A DNA stretch of 64,000 nt, from contig CP039460.1 in assembly GCA_004843345.1 (NCBI GenBank), positions 124,001 through 188,000 on the forward strand, read 5' to 3'. The notes under the pieces were generated by a model. It did not search any database. It was not told the DNA's origin and saw nothing but the letters and a program-made list of their open reading frames with translations. The stretch comes from Acetobacteraceae bacterium. GTDB lineage: Bacteria > Pseudomonadota > Alphaproteobacteria > Acetobacterales > Acetobacteraceae. How positions within the stretch are numbered: the stretch's first letter is position 1; each line of letters starts with the position of its first letter. The position numbers and the translations under genes were made by a program. This document shows positions 49,796 to 58,718 of this stretch, piece after piece.

Positions 49796-50419
49796 ATGAG
49801 CGTTCCTGTAAAACTAATCCAAAAAGAATTTTGGTATAGCCGGCATGGGCAGACCGCAGCGAATATTCATAAATTAGCCAATGGGCGTGTCGATGATCCT
49901 CTTACAGAGTTAGGAGAGACACAGGCAAAACAAGCTGGCGTTGCGCTCTCCGCTTATTTTAAAGACTCCGAGCATCCTTTTGAACGGATTGTCGCCTCCC
50001 CCCTAATCCGTGCAACAAAAACGGCTCAGCTTATTCAAGCGGAAATTCAAAAACGAACCTCTGTTTTACTGCCCTTAACAATCGATGAATCCCTTATTGA
50101 AGCCAATTTTGGAGAATATGAAGGCAAAAAACTGGAAGCTTGGTATGAGAACTGGCTTTTAGGAAAAGTTTTTCCAGAAAAAGGCGAAAGTTTCCAAGAC
50201 CTTCAACAACGTGCAGGAGAAGCAGTTAATAAAATCAATCAACTTTCAGGCACATCTCTCATCGTAGCCCATGGCACTTTTTTTCGTGCCCTACGTTCGC
50301 TCATGGGATTAGACATCAGCCTTCACATTAAAAATGCAACGCCGATGAAAATCACTCCGCCTTCAAAAGAGGATAAAGGCTGGACTCTCTTCTCGCCAGA
50401 ACTTCCCGTTAATTCCTAA
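49796..50419 (+). CDS. Histidine phosphatase family protein
   Basis: A 207-residue cytosolic protein with the phosphohistidine motif R16-H17-G18 (YSRHGQTAAN). ASPLIRATKTAQLI, a GEYEGK acid-catalyst region (EANFGEYEGK) and a second His in LIVAHGTFFRALR follow. Only the phosphatase/phosphoglycerate mutase-like superfamily can be stated. The substrate could be a sugar phosphate, a nucleotide-loop phosphate or another small phosphoester. It is a single gene between terC and tRNA-Val. Confidence 0.88.
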   Translation: MSVPVKLIQKEFWYSRHGQTAANIHKLANGRVDDPLTELGETQAKQAGVALSAYFKDSEHPFERIVASPLIRATKTAQLIQAEIQKRTSVLLPLTIDESLIEANFGEYEGKKLEAWYENWLLGKVFPEKGESFQDLQQRAGEAVNKINQLSGTSLIVAHGTFFRALRSLMGLDISLHIKNATPMKITPPSKEDKGWTLFSPELPVNS

Positions 50420-50486
50420 AAATTTAGGCACACGAGAAATAGGCCAAGAACGCAATCTTCTTATAATTTATTAGGAGACGTGGAGA

Positions 50487-50561
50487 TGGTGGACGCAACA
50501 GGGATTGAACCTGTGACCCCTGCCGTGTGAAGGCAGTGCTCTACCGCTGAGCTATGCGTCC
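50487..50561 (-). tRNA. tRNA-Val (CAC)
   Basis: Minus-strand acceptor GGACGCA pairs with TGCGTCC, discriminator A, CCA encoded at 50487-50489. Anticodon loop TTCACAC gives CAC, reading GUG. The T-arm GGTTCAATCC is canonical. Confidence 0.96.
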
Positions 50562-50635
50562 TTACGCTCGAATTTCATCAAGAGCAGATAAAGTGCTTTT
50601 ACCAGCTCACACAAGACTCAACAAGAGGTTTTTAA

Positions 50636-50665
50636 ACAAAAAGGATACACCGAAATGTATCCTTT
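50636..50665 (-). terminator. Terminator of the S46 peptidase gene
   Basis: AAAGGATACA (50640-50649) and TGTATCCTTT (50656-50665) form a perfect 10-bp stem with a 6-nt loop. On the minus strand it is followed by TTTTTGTTT, 30 bp beyond the peptidase stop. Confidence 0.8.
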
Positions 50666-50694
50666 CTTGTCAGAATATTCTTTCGAAAAACTTA

Positions 50695-52818
50695 TCATTG
50701 TTTTCCGTTTTCCAATTCTTTTACCAAACGGGCCTCACCGTAAACTTTGTTCAAAGCCTCCGCAATGGCGGCGGTATCCACAGAAACTGCCCGATTGACC
50801 TTCCCATCATAATAATAGTCGCCAACCAGCCCCTCAATATTTCCATCGAAAATCAGACCGACAGCGTCCCCCTTCTTATCAATCAAAGGCGATCCTGAAT
50901 TACCGCCAATAATATCATTGGTTGAAACCAAGTTTACAGGAACAGAAGCGGTTAATTTTGATTCTGCCTTAACCCAAGAATCTGGCAGTTTGAAAGGCTC
51001 TTCACCTGTTGCATGGCGGTAGAGATTTTCAATATTAGTGAAGGGGGCAATCTCTTTGCCGTGCGCATTTGTCCAGCCTTTGACCTGCCCATAAGACAGA
51101 CGTGGGGAGAAAGTGGCATCAGGATAGAGATTGCCATCTTGTTTCAAGCTCTTGGCCTGTTCAAAACGTGCTTTTCCAACGACTTCCCCAACTTTACGCA
51201 ATGGAATTTCAACCTGATTGCGGTAATTGGTTTTAAAGTTATGATATGCAGGATAAATCCGTTTTGCATACGCAATTAAAGGATCTTTGGAGTCATCAAT
51301 CGCTTTTTGTCCGCCCTCATAAAGTGCCTTACGATTTTTGGCGTCTCCGAGTTTCGTACCCTTAATCAGTCTTGCTGCCAATTTATCAGGATTTTCTTTC
51401 CCTAAAAGTAAAACTGGCAAATCAGCATTTGGCCCTAAAATCTGACGTCCGTAGGTTAAATCAAGCGCAAGATTGGCGGTTTCAAAATCAGAGTAGAAAG
51501 GTTTTTCTGCCAAAAGATTGGCTTCCAATGCGGGCAATTCACTGTCATGGAAACCGGCATCACGCTCTGCATCTGGTTTTTGACGCTGGTCAGCACTTTC
51601 AACCAAGGCCAAAGCCTCGTGCAATGCGCCACTTCTGGTTGTTACAGCCCAGATAAAGGCTTCATCACCAATTTTTTTCTGAACTGAAATAATTTTTTCA
51701 ATCTCATCGAACGGCTTACCGTAAGCTTTTACACGCTCTGGAGAAGCCTTCATCCATTTTTCAAGAGAGGCATCTTGCTTTTCCCTGCTTTGAATAAATT
51801 GACTATCCGTCAAGGCATTACGTGTGCCAGAGATGGCTTTGAGAGAATTAAGCATGAAAAAGAGCGTATCCTGTGATTGAACACGATGTTCTGCGCTTTC
51901 ATTGCCATACTGCCAAAGCATGCCCTCTTTCAAATTAAGATAATTCAGCAAGCGTGGATTATTCAAATCACGCTCTAAAATCAGCTGAGAGGCGGTATAT
52001 TCACGCTGTGTCCGTCCCGGATTTCCAGAAGTAAAGACAAGGTCGCCTTCTTTTGGCCCATTTACATCAAATTTTAAAAATTCTGTATGGACAGGCTTTC
52101 CGTCCTCATAGGCACGCATAAAGGAATAATCGAGATCATACCGTGGATAGGTGAAATTATCAGGATCGCCCCCGAAATTCGCAATCGCCTGCTCCGGCGC
52201 AGTCACAATACGAATATCGTTATAACGGCGATAACGGTATAAAGCAGTCTTTCCCCCATGAAAAAGCGTCACAACATCACAACGCCATTTTGCCTTGTCT
52301 TCACCGACACATTCTTTGGTCACCTGCGCCTTATAGGCCTCTAACGCCTTATTATAAGCGTCCCCTTCTTTCCCTGCCGTAATTTGGCTGACTTTATCCG
52401 AAATATCCGTGATCTTATCGAGACGATCCACTTCTAGACCAGGGCATTGGCGTTCTTCTGCATTGCTTTTCGCAGAAAATCCATTTGTGTAATAATCATG
52501 TTTTTTATCGGAAATATCGCTTAGGCAAGGCACAGCGCAATGATGGTTTGTCATCACCAGCCCATCGCCAGAAACAAAAGACGCCGAGCAGCCCATGGAA
52601 AGACGTGCAGAAGACTTTGTTAAATGCTCAATCCAAGCCTGATCAGGCTCAAAGCCATATTTTGCCTTAATTTGGCTAATCGGAAGATGATCAAATGTCC
52701 ACATCCCCTCTTCGGCATGGGCGGTTGAAAACGCCCCAAAAATCCCAGTGGACAAAAAGGATGCGCCCAAAAGACTTGCAAAAAACCGCCGCTTAGGTGA
52801 ACGGGACAAAATAGACAT
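50695..52818 (-). CDS. Exported S46-family dipeptidyl peptidase
   Basis: A 707-residue serine peptidase of family S46 (DPP7/DPP11-like). These enzymes release dipeptides from peptide N-termini in the periplasm. A signal peptide spans about 1-35 (STAHA cleavage). The catalytic His is in VMTNHHCAV near residue 93 and the nucleophilic Ser in GGNSGSPLIDKKGD near residue 650. GNPGRTQRE and FGGDPDNFTYPRYDLDYSFMR are also characteristic. The length matches the family (about 700-720). The residue that distinguishes DPP7 from DPP11 was not assigned. Single gene with its own terminator. Confidence 0.92.
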   Translation of the reverse strand: MSILSRSPKRRFFASLLGASFLSTGIFGAFSTAHAEEGMWTFDHLPISQIKAKYGFEPDQAWIEHLTKSSARLSMGCSASFVSGDGLVMTNHHCAVPCLSDISDKKHDYYTNGFSAKSNAEERQCPGLEVDRLDKITDISDKVSQITAGKEGDAYNKALEAYKAQVTKECVGEDKAKWRCDVVTLFHGGKTALYRYRRYNDIRIVTAPEQAIANFGGDPDNFTYPRYDLDYSFMRAYEDGKPVHTEFLKFDVNGPKEGDLVFTSGNPGRTQREYTASQLILERDLNNPRLLNYLNLKEGMLWQYGNESAEHRVQSQDTLFFMLNSLKAISGTRNALTDSQFIQSREKQDASLEKWMKASPERVKAYGKPFDEIEKIISVQKKIGDEAFIWAVTTRSGALHEALALVESADQRQKPDAERDAGFHDSELPALEANLLAEKPFYSDFETANLALDLTYGRQILGPNADLPVLLLGKENPDKLAARLIKGTKLGDAKNRKALYEGGQKAIDDSKDPLIAYAKRIYPAYHNFKTNYRNQVEIPLRKVGEVVGKARFEQAKSLKQDGNLYPDATFSPRLSYGQVKGWTNAHGKEIAPFTNIENLYRHATGEEPFKLPDSWVKAESKLTASVPVNLVSTNDIIGGNSGSPLIDKKGDAVGLIFDGNIEGLVGDYYYDGKVNRAVSVDTAAIAEALNKVYGEARLVKELENGKQ

Positions 52819-52912
52819 TCACATTTCCCCTCATAATTTTATTTAATGATACCAGGCAACCAATCTGGCAAATAAACATCATAAGGGGAAGATAATAATG
52901 CATTTATTATTT

Positions 52913-53377
52913 TTAAATCGAAAACTCTTCACCCAGAACCCAATATTTTCTTTTAATCTCAGCAGTACCATAGTTAGAAGATTTACCGCATATCTTTTCT
53001 TGAAAGGCTTTATACTCGTTATCTATCTGATCATAATCCGCATCTCCTTCAACTATTGGATAAATTTTTGGATCAATTTCTAATAGTAGTCCTTTAAGTT
53101 TTGGCGTCGTCTCTCTTCCATCAGACCCATCTATTGCTTTCTGCTTCCGATGAAATGCCAAAGTATTTGGTTTATTATTGCGGTAATAACCAACAAATTT
53201 GGATGGCGTCCAAAAATAGTCTTCTCCAATCCTACTTTTTATAATCCAAATAGCGTCCCAAACCCTATCTTTGTACTCTTTTTCGTCTTCAGCAGTGCGT
53301 CTTAACCCAACAAAAGTATGAAATGCTCTGATGTTTTCAATAATCTCTTCTTTATTTTGAACAAGTCTTTTTGACAT
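52913..53377 (-). CDS. Cytosolic protein of unknown function
   Basis: A 154-residue protein without signal or membrane segment. ATG 53377 is chosen because GGAG sits 7 bp upstream; a frame 19 codons longer would begin inside a decayed repeat. It has IRAFHTFVGLRRTAEDEKEYKDR, an aromatic block FWTPSKFVGYYRNN and an acidic C-terminal third. I do not assign a family. It lies downstream of the TonB-domain gene on the same strand, after 128 bp that include the repeat remnant at 53412-53460. Confidence 0.65.
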   Translation of the reverse strand: MSKRLVQNKEEIIENIRAFHTFVGLRRTAEDEKEYKDRVWDAIWIIKSRIGEDYFWTPSKFVGYYRNNKPNTLAFHRKQKAIDGSDGRETTPKLKGLLLEIDPKIYPIVEGDADYDQIDNEYKAFQEKICGKSSNYGTAEIKRKYWVLGEEFSI

Positions 53378-53411
53378 TCTAAAGCTCCATGTTAATTTTA
53401 ATAAAGTACAA

Positions 53412-53460
53412 AAAAACGCTCTCCTACGGCTCATAATACCATGATAAATAAAAGAGACGC
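53412..53460 (-). repeat. Decayed copy of the 3' end of the 54512-56413 gene
   Basis: About 49 bp resemble 54537-54585, the codons around the YHGIMGLGDRF segment near the end of the 633-residue gene. They share a 16-bp identical core (53432-53447 with 54557-54572) and scattered matches on both sides. The reading frame is broken relative to the parent. The TonB-domain gene lies between the two copies. Confidence 0.6.
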
Positions 53461-53504
53461 TACTTTAGCTCACAGGGAATAGTCATCACGAGAAAAAGCT
53501 TTTA

Positions 53505-54515
53505 TTAATGCCTAACAAGTAAATAATTAACTTGAATATCTATATCAAAATGATCGCCCTTCATATCTTCAGGAACATCTGGCAGTTTTTGATCTTTGAA
53601 AATGCTGACAGTCGCCATATCCAGCGTGCCATATCCAGAAGAGCCTTTGATAAAGACCTGCTGGACATTGCCTTTGCGGTCAAGGCGGACATGTACAGCA
53701 CTCGCCCCTTCCATTTCCTGACGCACGGCATCATCTGGGTAAGAAATATGCTCACGAATCCAAGTATCCAGCTCCGCACCATAACCAGAACTAACGCCTT
53801 TAATCGTTGTACTGCTGATGTAAGGTGTGCCCAATTTTCCATTTCCACTAAATGGTCCCATCCGTCCATAATCAATAGCACCTTTATTACCGCCTTTTTG
53901 CCCTTTTTTATGGCGCATATCAGACGGATCGCCATCAAAACTAACATCGCTTAAACTGGCAAAAGGATTATTTGCGCTTTTTGAATTGCTGAGTTTGGAA
54001 GTATTAGGTTTTACTTCTATTTTACCTACTGCAATTTGACTCTCTTTTTCTGAGCAAGGAACAAAGGTTAAATATCTCCAGCGTGAAAACTCTTTATCCA
54101 TTGCACCAGAAACAATCGTACACGTATTTCTATATTCTCCTTCATCAGAGTTCTTCCATTTGGTCACTACACTCATTTTCTTCCAAGATAACTGGCGTCC
54201 CTTAAAATCCTTTATTCCATCTAGTAATGGAACATAGGAGCTTTCGACAATTTCCCAGCCAAGATTAGATTTTATACCTAAAGAAGATAGGAAATCAGTA
54301 GCTTCTTGCACTTCGTTTTGATCTGAACTTTTATTGTTTTGTGTTTTCACGATCCAAGCAGCTCTGTTTAATTTTTCTTTAAAATCACCAAACAAAGCTA
54401 AGTCGATAGGACTATTAGAATGCAAAACAGAACTAACAATCGCAGCAGTAGCGTATGAGGGAGGCAAAGCGAATAGCAATATTGTCCCTATAATTTTTAG
54501 TTTCATTTGAATCAA
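53505..54515 (-). CDS. TonB C-terminal-domain protein
   Basis: A 336-residue envelope protein. The N-terminus (from the second Met, MKLKIIGTILLFALPPSYATA) is a signal peptide or anchor. The middle (about 30-235) is not recognised. Residues about 240-330 are a TonB C-terminal domain: WIREHISYPDDAVRQEMEG, VHVRLDRKGNVQQVFIKGSSGYGTLD and LPDVPEDM. Canonical TonB has a Pro-rich spacer and a well-defined anchor, both lacking here, and no exbB/exbD is adjacent. It may therefore be a TonB-like structural protein rather than the energy transducer. The start overlaps the preceding stop by 4 bp. Confidence 0.8.
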   Translation of the reverse strand: MIQMKLKIIGTILLFALPPSYATAAIVSSVLHSNSPIDLALFGDFKEKLNRAAWIVKTQNNKSSDQNEVQEATDFLSSLGIKSNLGWEIVESSYVPLLDGIKDFKGRQLSWKKMSVVTKWKNSDEGEYRNTCTIVSGAMDKEFSRWRYLTFVPCSEKESQIAVGKIEVKPNTSKLSNSKSANNPFASLSDVSFDGDPSDMRHKKGQKGGNKGAIDYGRMGPFSGNGKLGTPYISSTTIKGVSSGYGAELDTWIREHISYPDDAVRQEMEGASAVHVRLDRKGNVQQVFIKGSSGYGTLDMATVSIFKDQKLPDVPEDMKGDHFDIDIQVNYLLVRH

Positions 54516-56413
54516 AACCCAAACATGTGGTCTAAAGAGAAACGATCTCCTAAACCCATAATACCATGATAACCAAAAAGGCGGACTGTTTTATCTCGGA
54601 TAAGGACGTATCCGCCTTCGCCAGCTTCTTTTAATTTTTCACCGAAAATTTCATGTGGTTTAATCAGAAAAGAGCCGTTTGGTTGAAGGTGAATTTCTTT
54701 TTTTGCAATTTCTTTTCCGGCCTCATTGATTAAAATCAATTTTGTTTCAGAAGGGAAATTTTCTGCGCTGGAAGTCTTTGAGCAAGGGTAAATCAGCCAA
54801 CAGAAACTCTTTAGACTTTCTTTTTCTGTTTCATAGCCAATTTTTAAGAAAATGCGTGTGCTAAGTCCCGGGGCTGATCCTGCGTAAGATTGCGGTTCAT
54901 TCCGCCAGACCATCTGCGTATTATAAATATGTCCGCCAAAGCTTGTTTCCGCCATGTGGCCTGTTTTTTTATGTTTAAAGCGAATTGTCGCATGCAGCCA
55001 GCCATCTGGCGCTCCACCCTCTTTCAAATCATAAAAAAGGTTGCCATGCCCTGCCTCTTTTGCCCATTCGTGCAAGGGAAATGCTTCTTTAAAATCTCTG
55101 GGTAAATTTCCTAAAAAATGTACAGAATTCTCTTTTCCGTTTTCATTATAAAGTGCAACGCTTAAAGGAAGTGTTTTTACTTTTTCAGACATAGGATTGG
55201 GCTGAAGCCATGTTTCATATTCATCTGGATTTAAAATTGGAAAGGGTAAAATAAAGCCTCTTCCGACCTCTTTGAGGGGCGTTCCGATTTCTTCTGCTGG
55301 TATTAAATCTGAACGCTCAACGTTTAAATGCGCAATGCGTGTTTTTTCGCCCTTCACAATTTCATAACGGGGGCGCACAACATAATTTCCCCCCATCATT
55401 TCAAACTGGGCTGGCCATTTCATCTCTGGGAATAAAGCGCCAACATCCAATGCTTTTGTCGCATAAGGCGCAATCTCATGCGGTAAACACCTCATCTCCT
55501 CTCGATGGCCCATTGGACAAAATCCAATACCGTCTTTAGGAATTGGCATTGCATGGCTGTTTTGTATCCAAACAATCAATTTTTCATCTTTTTCAGGAGC
55601 TGGCAAAGAGGAAAAATAACGTGAGGGCCAGCTATTAGCATCATGAGTAACAGAAAGGGACGGATTCTCACCCTTCCCCCAAACATCAAGGGCATATTTT
55701 AAAACATCGTGCCCAGCGCCTCCCTGTACATGGATAAAAATCTGACCTGTAAAATCTGGCAGATTAAAACGTGTTTTGATTTCACGGCTATCAATGATAA
55801 CGCCTGCATCTTTTCCCTTTGGCGTTTCAATCCAATCTTGTAAAACCTGTCCTTTTTCATCGAATAAACGGCACCAATAGGCAATTTTCTGTCCGCCATA
55901 GCCTGTCCAGTAATTCGCCGTTGTGAGGCGTGTATGAAAGGCTTCATTTTCTCTAAAAAAAGCGAAATTCGTTACAAAATTGCATTTATCTAAATAAGAA
56001 CGCCCTGCCCGTGTAAATTCCCTCGGCAGACGGGCCTTTCCTAAATCATAAAATTCCCACTCTTTTAAAAAATTTCCTAAGCGGTCTTTCACTTTTTCGC
56101 CATCAAAGGAAAGTACAAGCAAGGGCTTTTTAGGAAAGTGCTTCATCTCAAGCAAAGAGTGTAACTTTCCGCCCTGTCCATCTTCTTTCCCGATCTGATC
56201 CACTTCCTGTGTGAAAATTTTAGAAGGGGAAAAGGTGGGATAAAGGGCTTTTAAATCTTCAAAATAACCATGCGGATCAAAAAGATAAAATTCTTTTCCT
56301 TGAAAGAAGGCTTCCAGCTCAAAAAGCGCTTTTGCCGCTAGCGGATGGGTTAAAGCCTTATATAAAACATTGCCGTTGCCGCCTTTGGCGCTAAAAGTCT
56401 GAAGGTTTAGCAT
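54512..56413 (-). CDS. Large conserved protein of unknown function
   Basis: A 633-residue protein with no signal peptide or membrane helix. No enzymatic motif was recognised. The C-terminal two-thirds contain blocks that I believe recur in alphaproteobacterial conserved proteins, such as DVGALFPEMKWPAQFEMMGG, RIAHLNVERSDLIP, DGWLHATIRFKHKKTGHMAE and EPQSYAGSAPGLSTR. That recollection should be tested. The N-terminal third has many aromatic residues. It lies between the ELM1-family gene (51 bp gap) and the TonB-domain gene (4-bp overlap), so all three are likely one operon. Confidence 0.7.
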   Translation of the reverse strand: MLNLQTFSAKGGNGNVLYKALTHPLAAKALFELEAFFQGKEFYLFDPHGYFEDLKALYPTFSPSKIFTQEVDQIGKEDGQGGKLHSLLEMKHFPKKPLLVLSFDGEKVKDRLGNFLKEWEFYDLGKARLPREFTRAGRSYLDKCNFVTNFAFFRENEAFHTRLTTANYWTGYGGQKIAYWCRLFDEKGQVLQDWIETPKGKDAGVIIDSREIKTRFNLPDFTGQIFIHVQGGAGHDVLKYALDVWGKGENPSLSVTHDANSWPSRYFSSLPAPEKDEKLIVWIQNSHAMPIPKDGIGFCPMGHREEMRCLPHEIAPYATKALDVGALFPEMKWPAQFEMMGGNYVVRPRYEIVKGEKTRIAHLNVERSDLIPAEEIGTPLKEVGRGFILPFPILNPDEYETWLQPNPMSEKVKTLPLSVALYNENGKENSVHFLGNLPRDFKEAFPLHEWAKEAGHGNLFYDLKEGGAPDGWLHATIRFKHKKTGHMAETSFGGHIYNTQMVWRNEPQSYAGSAPGLSTRIFLKIGYETEKESLKSFCWLIYPCSKTSSAENFPSETKLILINEAGKEIAKKEIHLQPNGSFLIKPHEIFGEKLKEAGEGGYVLIRDKTVRLFGYHGIMGLGDRFSLDHMFGF

Positions 56414-56463
56414 GGTTCATTTCCCAAAACAGATAAATGCTTTCCATCAGCACATTCTTCGCC

Positions 56464-57438
56464 TTAAAGCAGAAACCGTTTTTGAATTTCAGCGACCGCT
56501 TTATCTCCACTGTCGAGTGGCTGAAATTCGCCTAGTTTCATATCGGACGTGAAAGCTTGCGCCCGCCCTGTACTAAACAGGAATTTATGAAATTTTTCCA
56601 GTTTTTTAGAATGCCCTTTTAGAGAAAAAATTCCCAAAGCGGCTTTCGTTGCGGCCGCCTCAGACAACATGGAAACGCTGTCCTCTGTTACACATAAAAC
56701 ATCACAACAAGCCAAAACCCCCTTATAGGGATTTTCTCCTTCTCCTTTCCAAAATGTTACAGGCAGGTTTTGAAGATGTTCCTCTAAAATTCTGAGAATA
56801 AACTCTGGTGTTCTGCGAGAAGCGACAATAATGGCATAGGCTGATTTTTTTGTTAAAAACGCCCTGATTTCTTGAGAGAGCCTCTCTGCACATTCCCTGT
56901 CAAAAATATGCCGTCCATTATTTCCCCCAAGCAAAACGCCCAAAAAAGGTGTCTTCCTTTCTTGATTAAGCTTATTTTGCCAGTTCAAAAATTCTTGTTT
57001 CAAAACAGCCCCGGTAATGCCGTGCAAAGCCATTGGCAGAGATAAAATATTCTGACCGCTGATTTCATCATGGTCTCCCGATAAAATCAGGGCATATTTT
57101 TTAAAATTCCTTCGGGGATTTTGAATCTGAATGATAGGCAAATCGTATTTATCTGCCAGCATCAACCCTATCCACCCACCAAAGCCCCCAATAGAAAGGA
57201 CAATATCCGTCTCTTTATCTAAAACAGGCAACCGCTTTTTAAAAAAGATTTTTACCAGCCAAAACGGCATTAAGCGCAAGGCCTGCATCGTTAATCTGGA
57301 AAAGTTTCGATAAACAGGATAGAATCGCCCCTCCCAGCCTAAGCGCTCAACCAATCCAAAAAGCTGCGCCTGCATTCCTACAAAATCTTCGCCGATTAAG
57401 GCGGCTTTCCGGATTTTATTTTTTCGCATTCTGCCCAT
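56464..57438 (-). CDS. ELM1-family (DUF1022) protein
   Basis: A 324-residue protein of the family named after plant mitochondrial fission factor ELM1. The order of blocks fits: IQIQNPRRNFKKYALILSGDHD, GITG, VLLGGNNGRHIFD, IVASRRTPEFILRILEEHL, and the C-terminal CCDVLCVTEDSVSMLSEAAAT. The fold resembles GT-B glycosyltransferases, but bacterial function is unknown. First gene of a minus-strand operon, divergent from the helicase with only 32 bp between starts, so the promoters must overlap. Confidence 0.85.
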   Translation of the reverse strand: MGRMRKNKIRKAALIGEDFVGMQAQLFGLVERLGWEGRFYPVYRNFSRLTMQALRLMPFWLVKIFFKKRLPVLDKETDIVLSIGGFGGWIGLMLADKYDLPIIQIQNPRRNFKKYALILSGDHDEISGQNILSLPMALHGITGAVLKQEFLNWQNKLNQERKTPFLGVLLGGNNGRHIFDRECAERLSQEIRAFLTKKSAYAIIVASRRTPEFILRILEEHLQNLPVTFWKGEGENPYKGVLACCDVLCVTEDSVSMLSEAAATKAALGIFSLKGHSKKLEKFHKFLFSTGRAQAFTSDMKLGEFQPLDSGDKAVAEIQKRFLL

Positions 57439-57470
57439 AACTTTACGCTCTAAAAAACATCTTCGAATTT

Positions 57471-58691
57471 ATGACTGAACAAAACGCTCAAAAAAACGAT
57501 AACGGCCCCTCCTCCTTCAGAGGCTTTAACCTTTCTCCCACTCTTATAGAGATTTTGGAAAAAAATAAATTTGAACGCCCTTCCAAAACACAAGCAAAAC
57601 TGCTTCCTTCTCTTTTAAAAAATTCCCGTGCTTTACTCCAAGCACCAACAGGAACAGGTAAAACCCTTACCTTTCTCTTACCTGGCATTGAACATCTCCT
57701 CCATTTTTATACGCAGGATTTCCAAGCGTATCAGGGGGATGCTCCATTATTTCTTATTATTTCCCCCACAAGAGAACTGGTTCGCCAAACAGGTGCAATG
57801 TTAAAAAAACTCTGTAAAGAGTTGAATTTTAACGTGCTTATTTCCTTTGCAGGCAGTCATGATCCAGAAGATTTTTCGCCTGCTGATGCAGATATTATTG
57901 TCGCAACGCCAGGACGTATTTTAACCCTTTTAGAAAAAGGCATTATTCCTAGCACACGCCTCTCTTTCGTGGCCTTTGATGAGGCTGACCGCCTTTTCTC
58001 ACCTGAATTTATCGAAGAGACGCATCTTCTAAACAGTTTTTTCCCTGAAAATATCTCGCTTTTTCTTATTTCAGCTACTTTTGCACCTGAAATTAAGCAG
58101 GAAATCAAAAATTGCTTTGGAGAAATGCCCCTTTTCACACTCCAAGACGCAAATCCTGAAAAAAAACTGCCGCCAATCCGCCAACAGGCCGTTATCTTAG
58201 GGAGTATCAAAGAAAAGCTTCCCCTTATTCTGACGCAGGCAGAGCAAAGCCAACTTCCCAAAGGAACAGTCCTTTTTGCAAACACACGAAAAGAAACCGA
58301 ACTCTTATTTAAAGAACTCCGTAAAATCGCACCGCAAAACGCTCAGCCTGTTCTTCTACATGGGGGGCTAACGGAAGGTCAGCGCAAAAGCGCAATGCGC
58401 ACTTTTGAAGAAGGGAAATCGCATTGGCTTATCACCACAGATGTGACCGCAAGAGGACTTAATCTTTCAAAAGTCACCCTCATTCTCAATTACGATCTTC
58501 CAAAAACAACAGATGCCTATATCCACCGCATTGGCCGTACAGGACGTGCCGGCAAAAGGGGCGAAAGCATTTCTTTTATCGCCCCAGAAGACCGTAAAAT
58601 TTTACTCGAACTGGAACGCAAACTCGGACAACATATCCGTGCAATCACACCTGCACAATTCTCAAAAGAAATGAAGAAGCTTGCAAATTAA
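57471..58691 (+). CDS. DEAD-box RNA helicase (RhlE-like)
   Basis: A 406-residue ATP-dependent RNA helicase. Both RecA-like domains are complete: Q-motif region FERPSKTQ, Walker A APTGTGKT, PTRELVRQTG, TPGRIL, DEADRLF, SAT (motif III), then TTDVTARGLNL and HRIGRTGRAGKRGE. There is no long basic C-terminal tail, and the protein ends soon after motif VI. Likely roles are ribosome assembly or mRNA turnover. A palindromic terminator overlaps its stop codon. Confidence 0.92.
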   Translation: MTEQNAQKNDNGPSSFRGFNLSPTLIEILEKNKFERPSKTQAKLLPSLLKNSRALLQAPTGTGKTLTFLLPGIEHLLHFYTQDFQAYQGDAPLFLIISPTRELVRQTGAMLKKLCKELNFNVLISFAGSHDPEDFSPADADIIVATPGRILTLLEKGIIPSTRLSFVAFDEADRLFSPEFIEETHLLNSFFPENISLFLISATFAPEIKQEIKNCFGEMPLFTLQDANPEKKLPPIRQQAVILGSIKEKLPLILTQAEQSQLPKGTVLFANTRKETELLFKELRKIAPQNAQPVLLHGGLTEGQRKSAMRTFEEGKSHWLITTDVTARGLNLSKVTLILNYDLPKTTDAYIHRIGRTGRAGKRGESISFIAPEDRKILLELERKLGQHIRAITPAQFSKEMKKLAN

Positions 58692-58701
58692 GCTTCTTCA
58701 T
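58671..58701. terminator. Bidirectional hairpin overlapping the helicase stop
   Basis: ATGAAGAAGCTT and AAGCTTCTTCAT form a perfect 12-bp inverted repeat around GCAAATT. The stop codon TAA of the helicase lies at the loop edge. T-rich flanks are weak, and the element serves convergent helicase and glyA. Confidence 0.6.
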
Positions 58702-58718
58702 CTTTATTTCAGAAATTT

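Noticed and set aside
53378-53434. Longer start for the unknown gene at 52913
   Set aside because: The extra codons fall within the decayed repeat, and the internal ATG at 53377 has a clear GGAG site.
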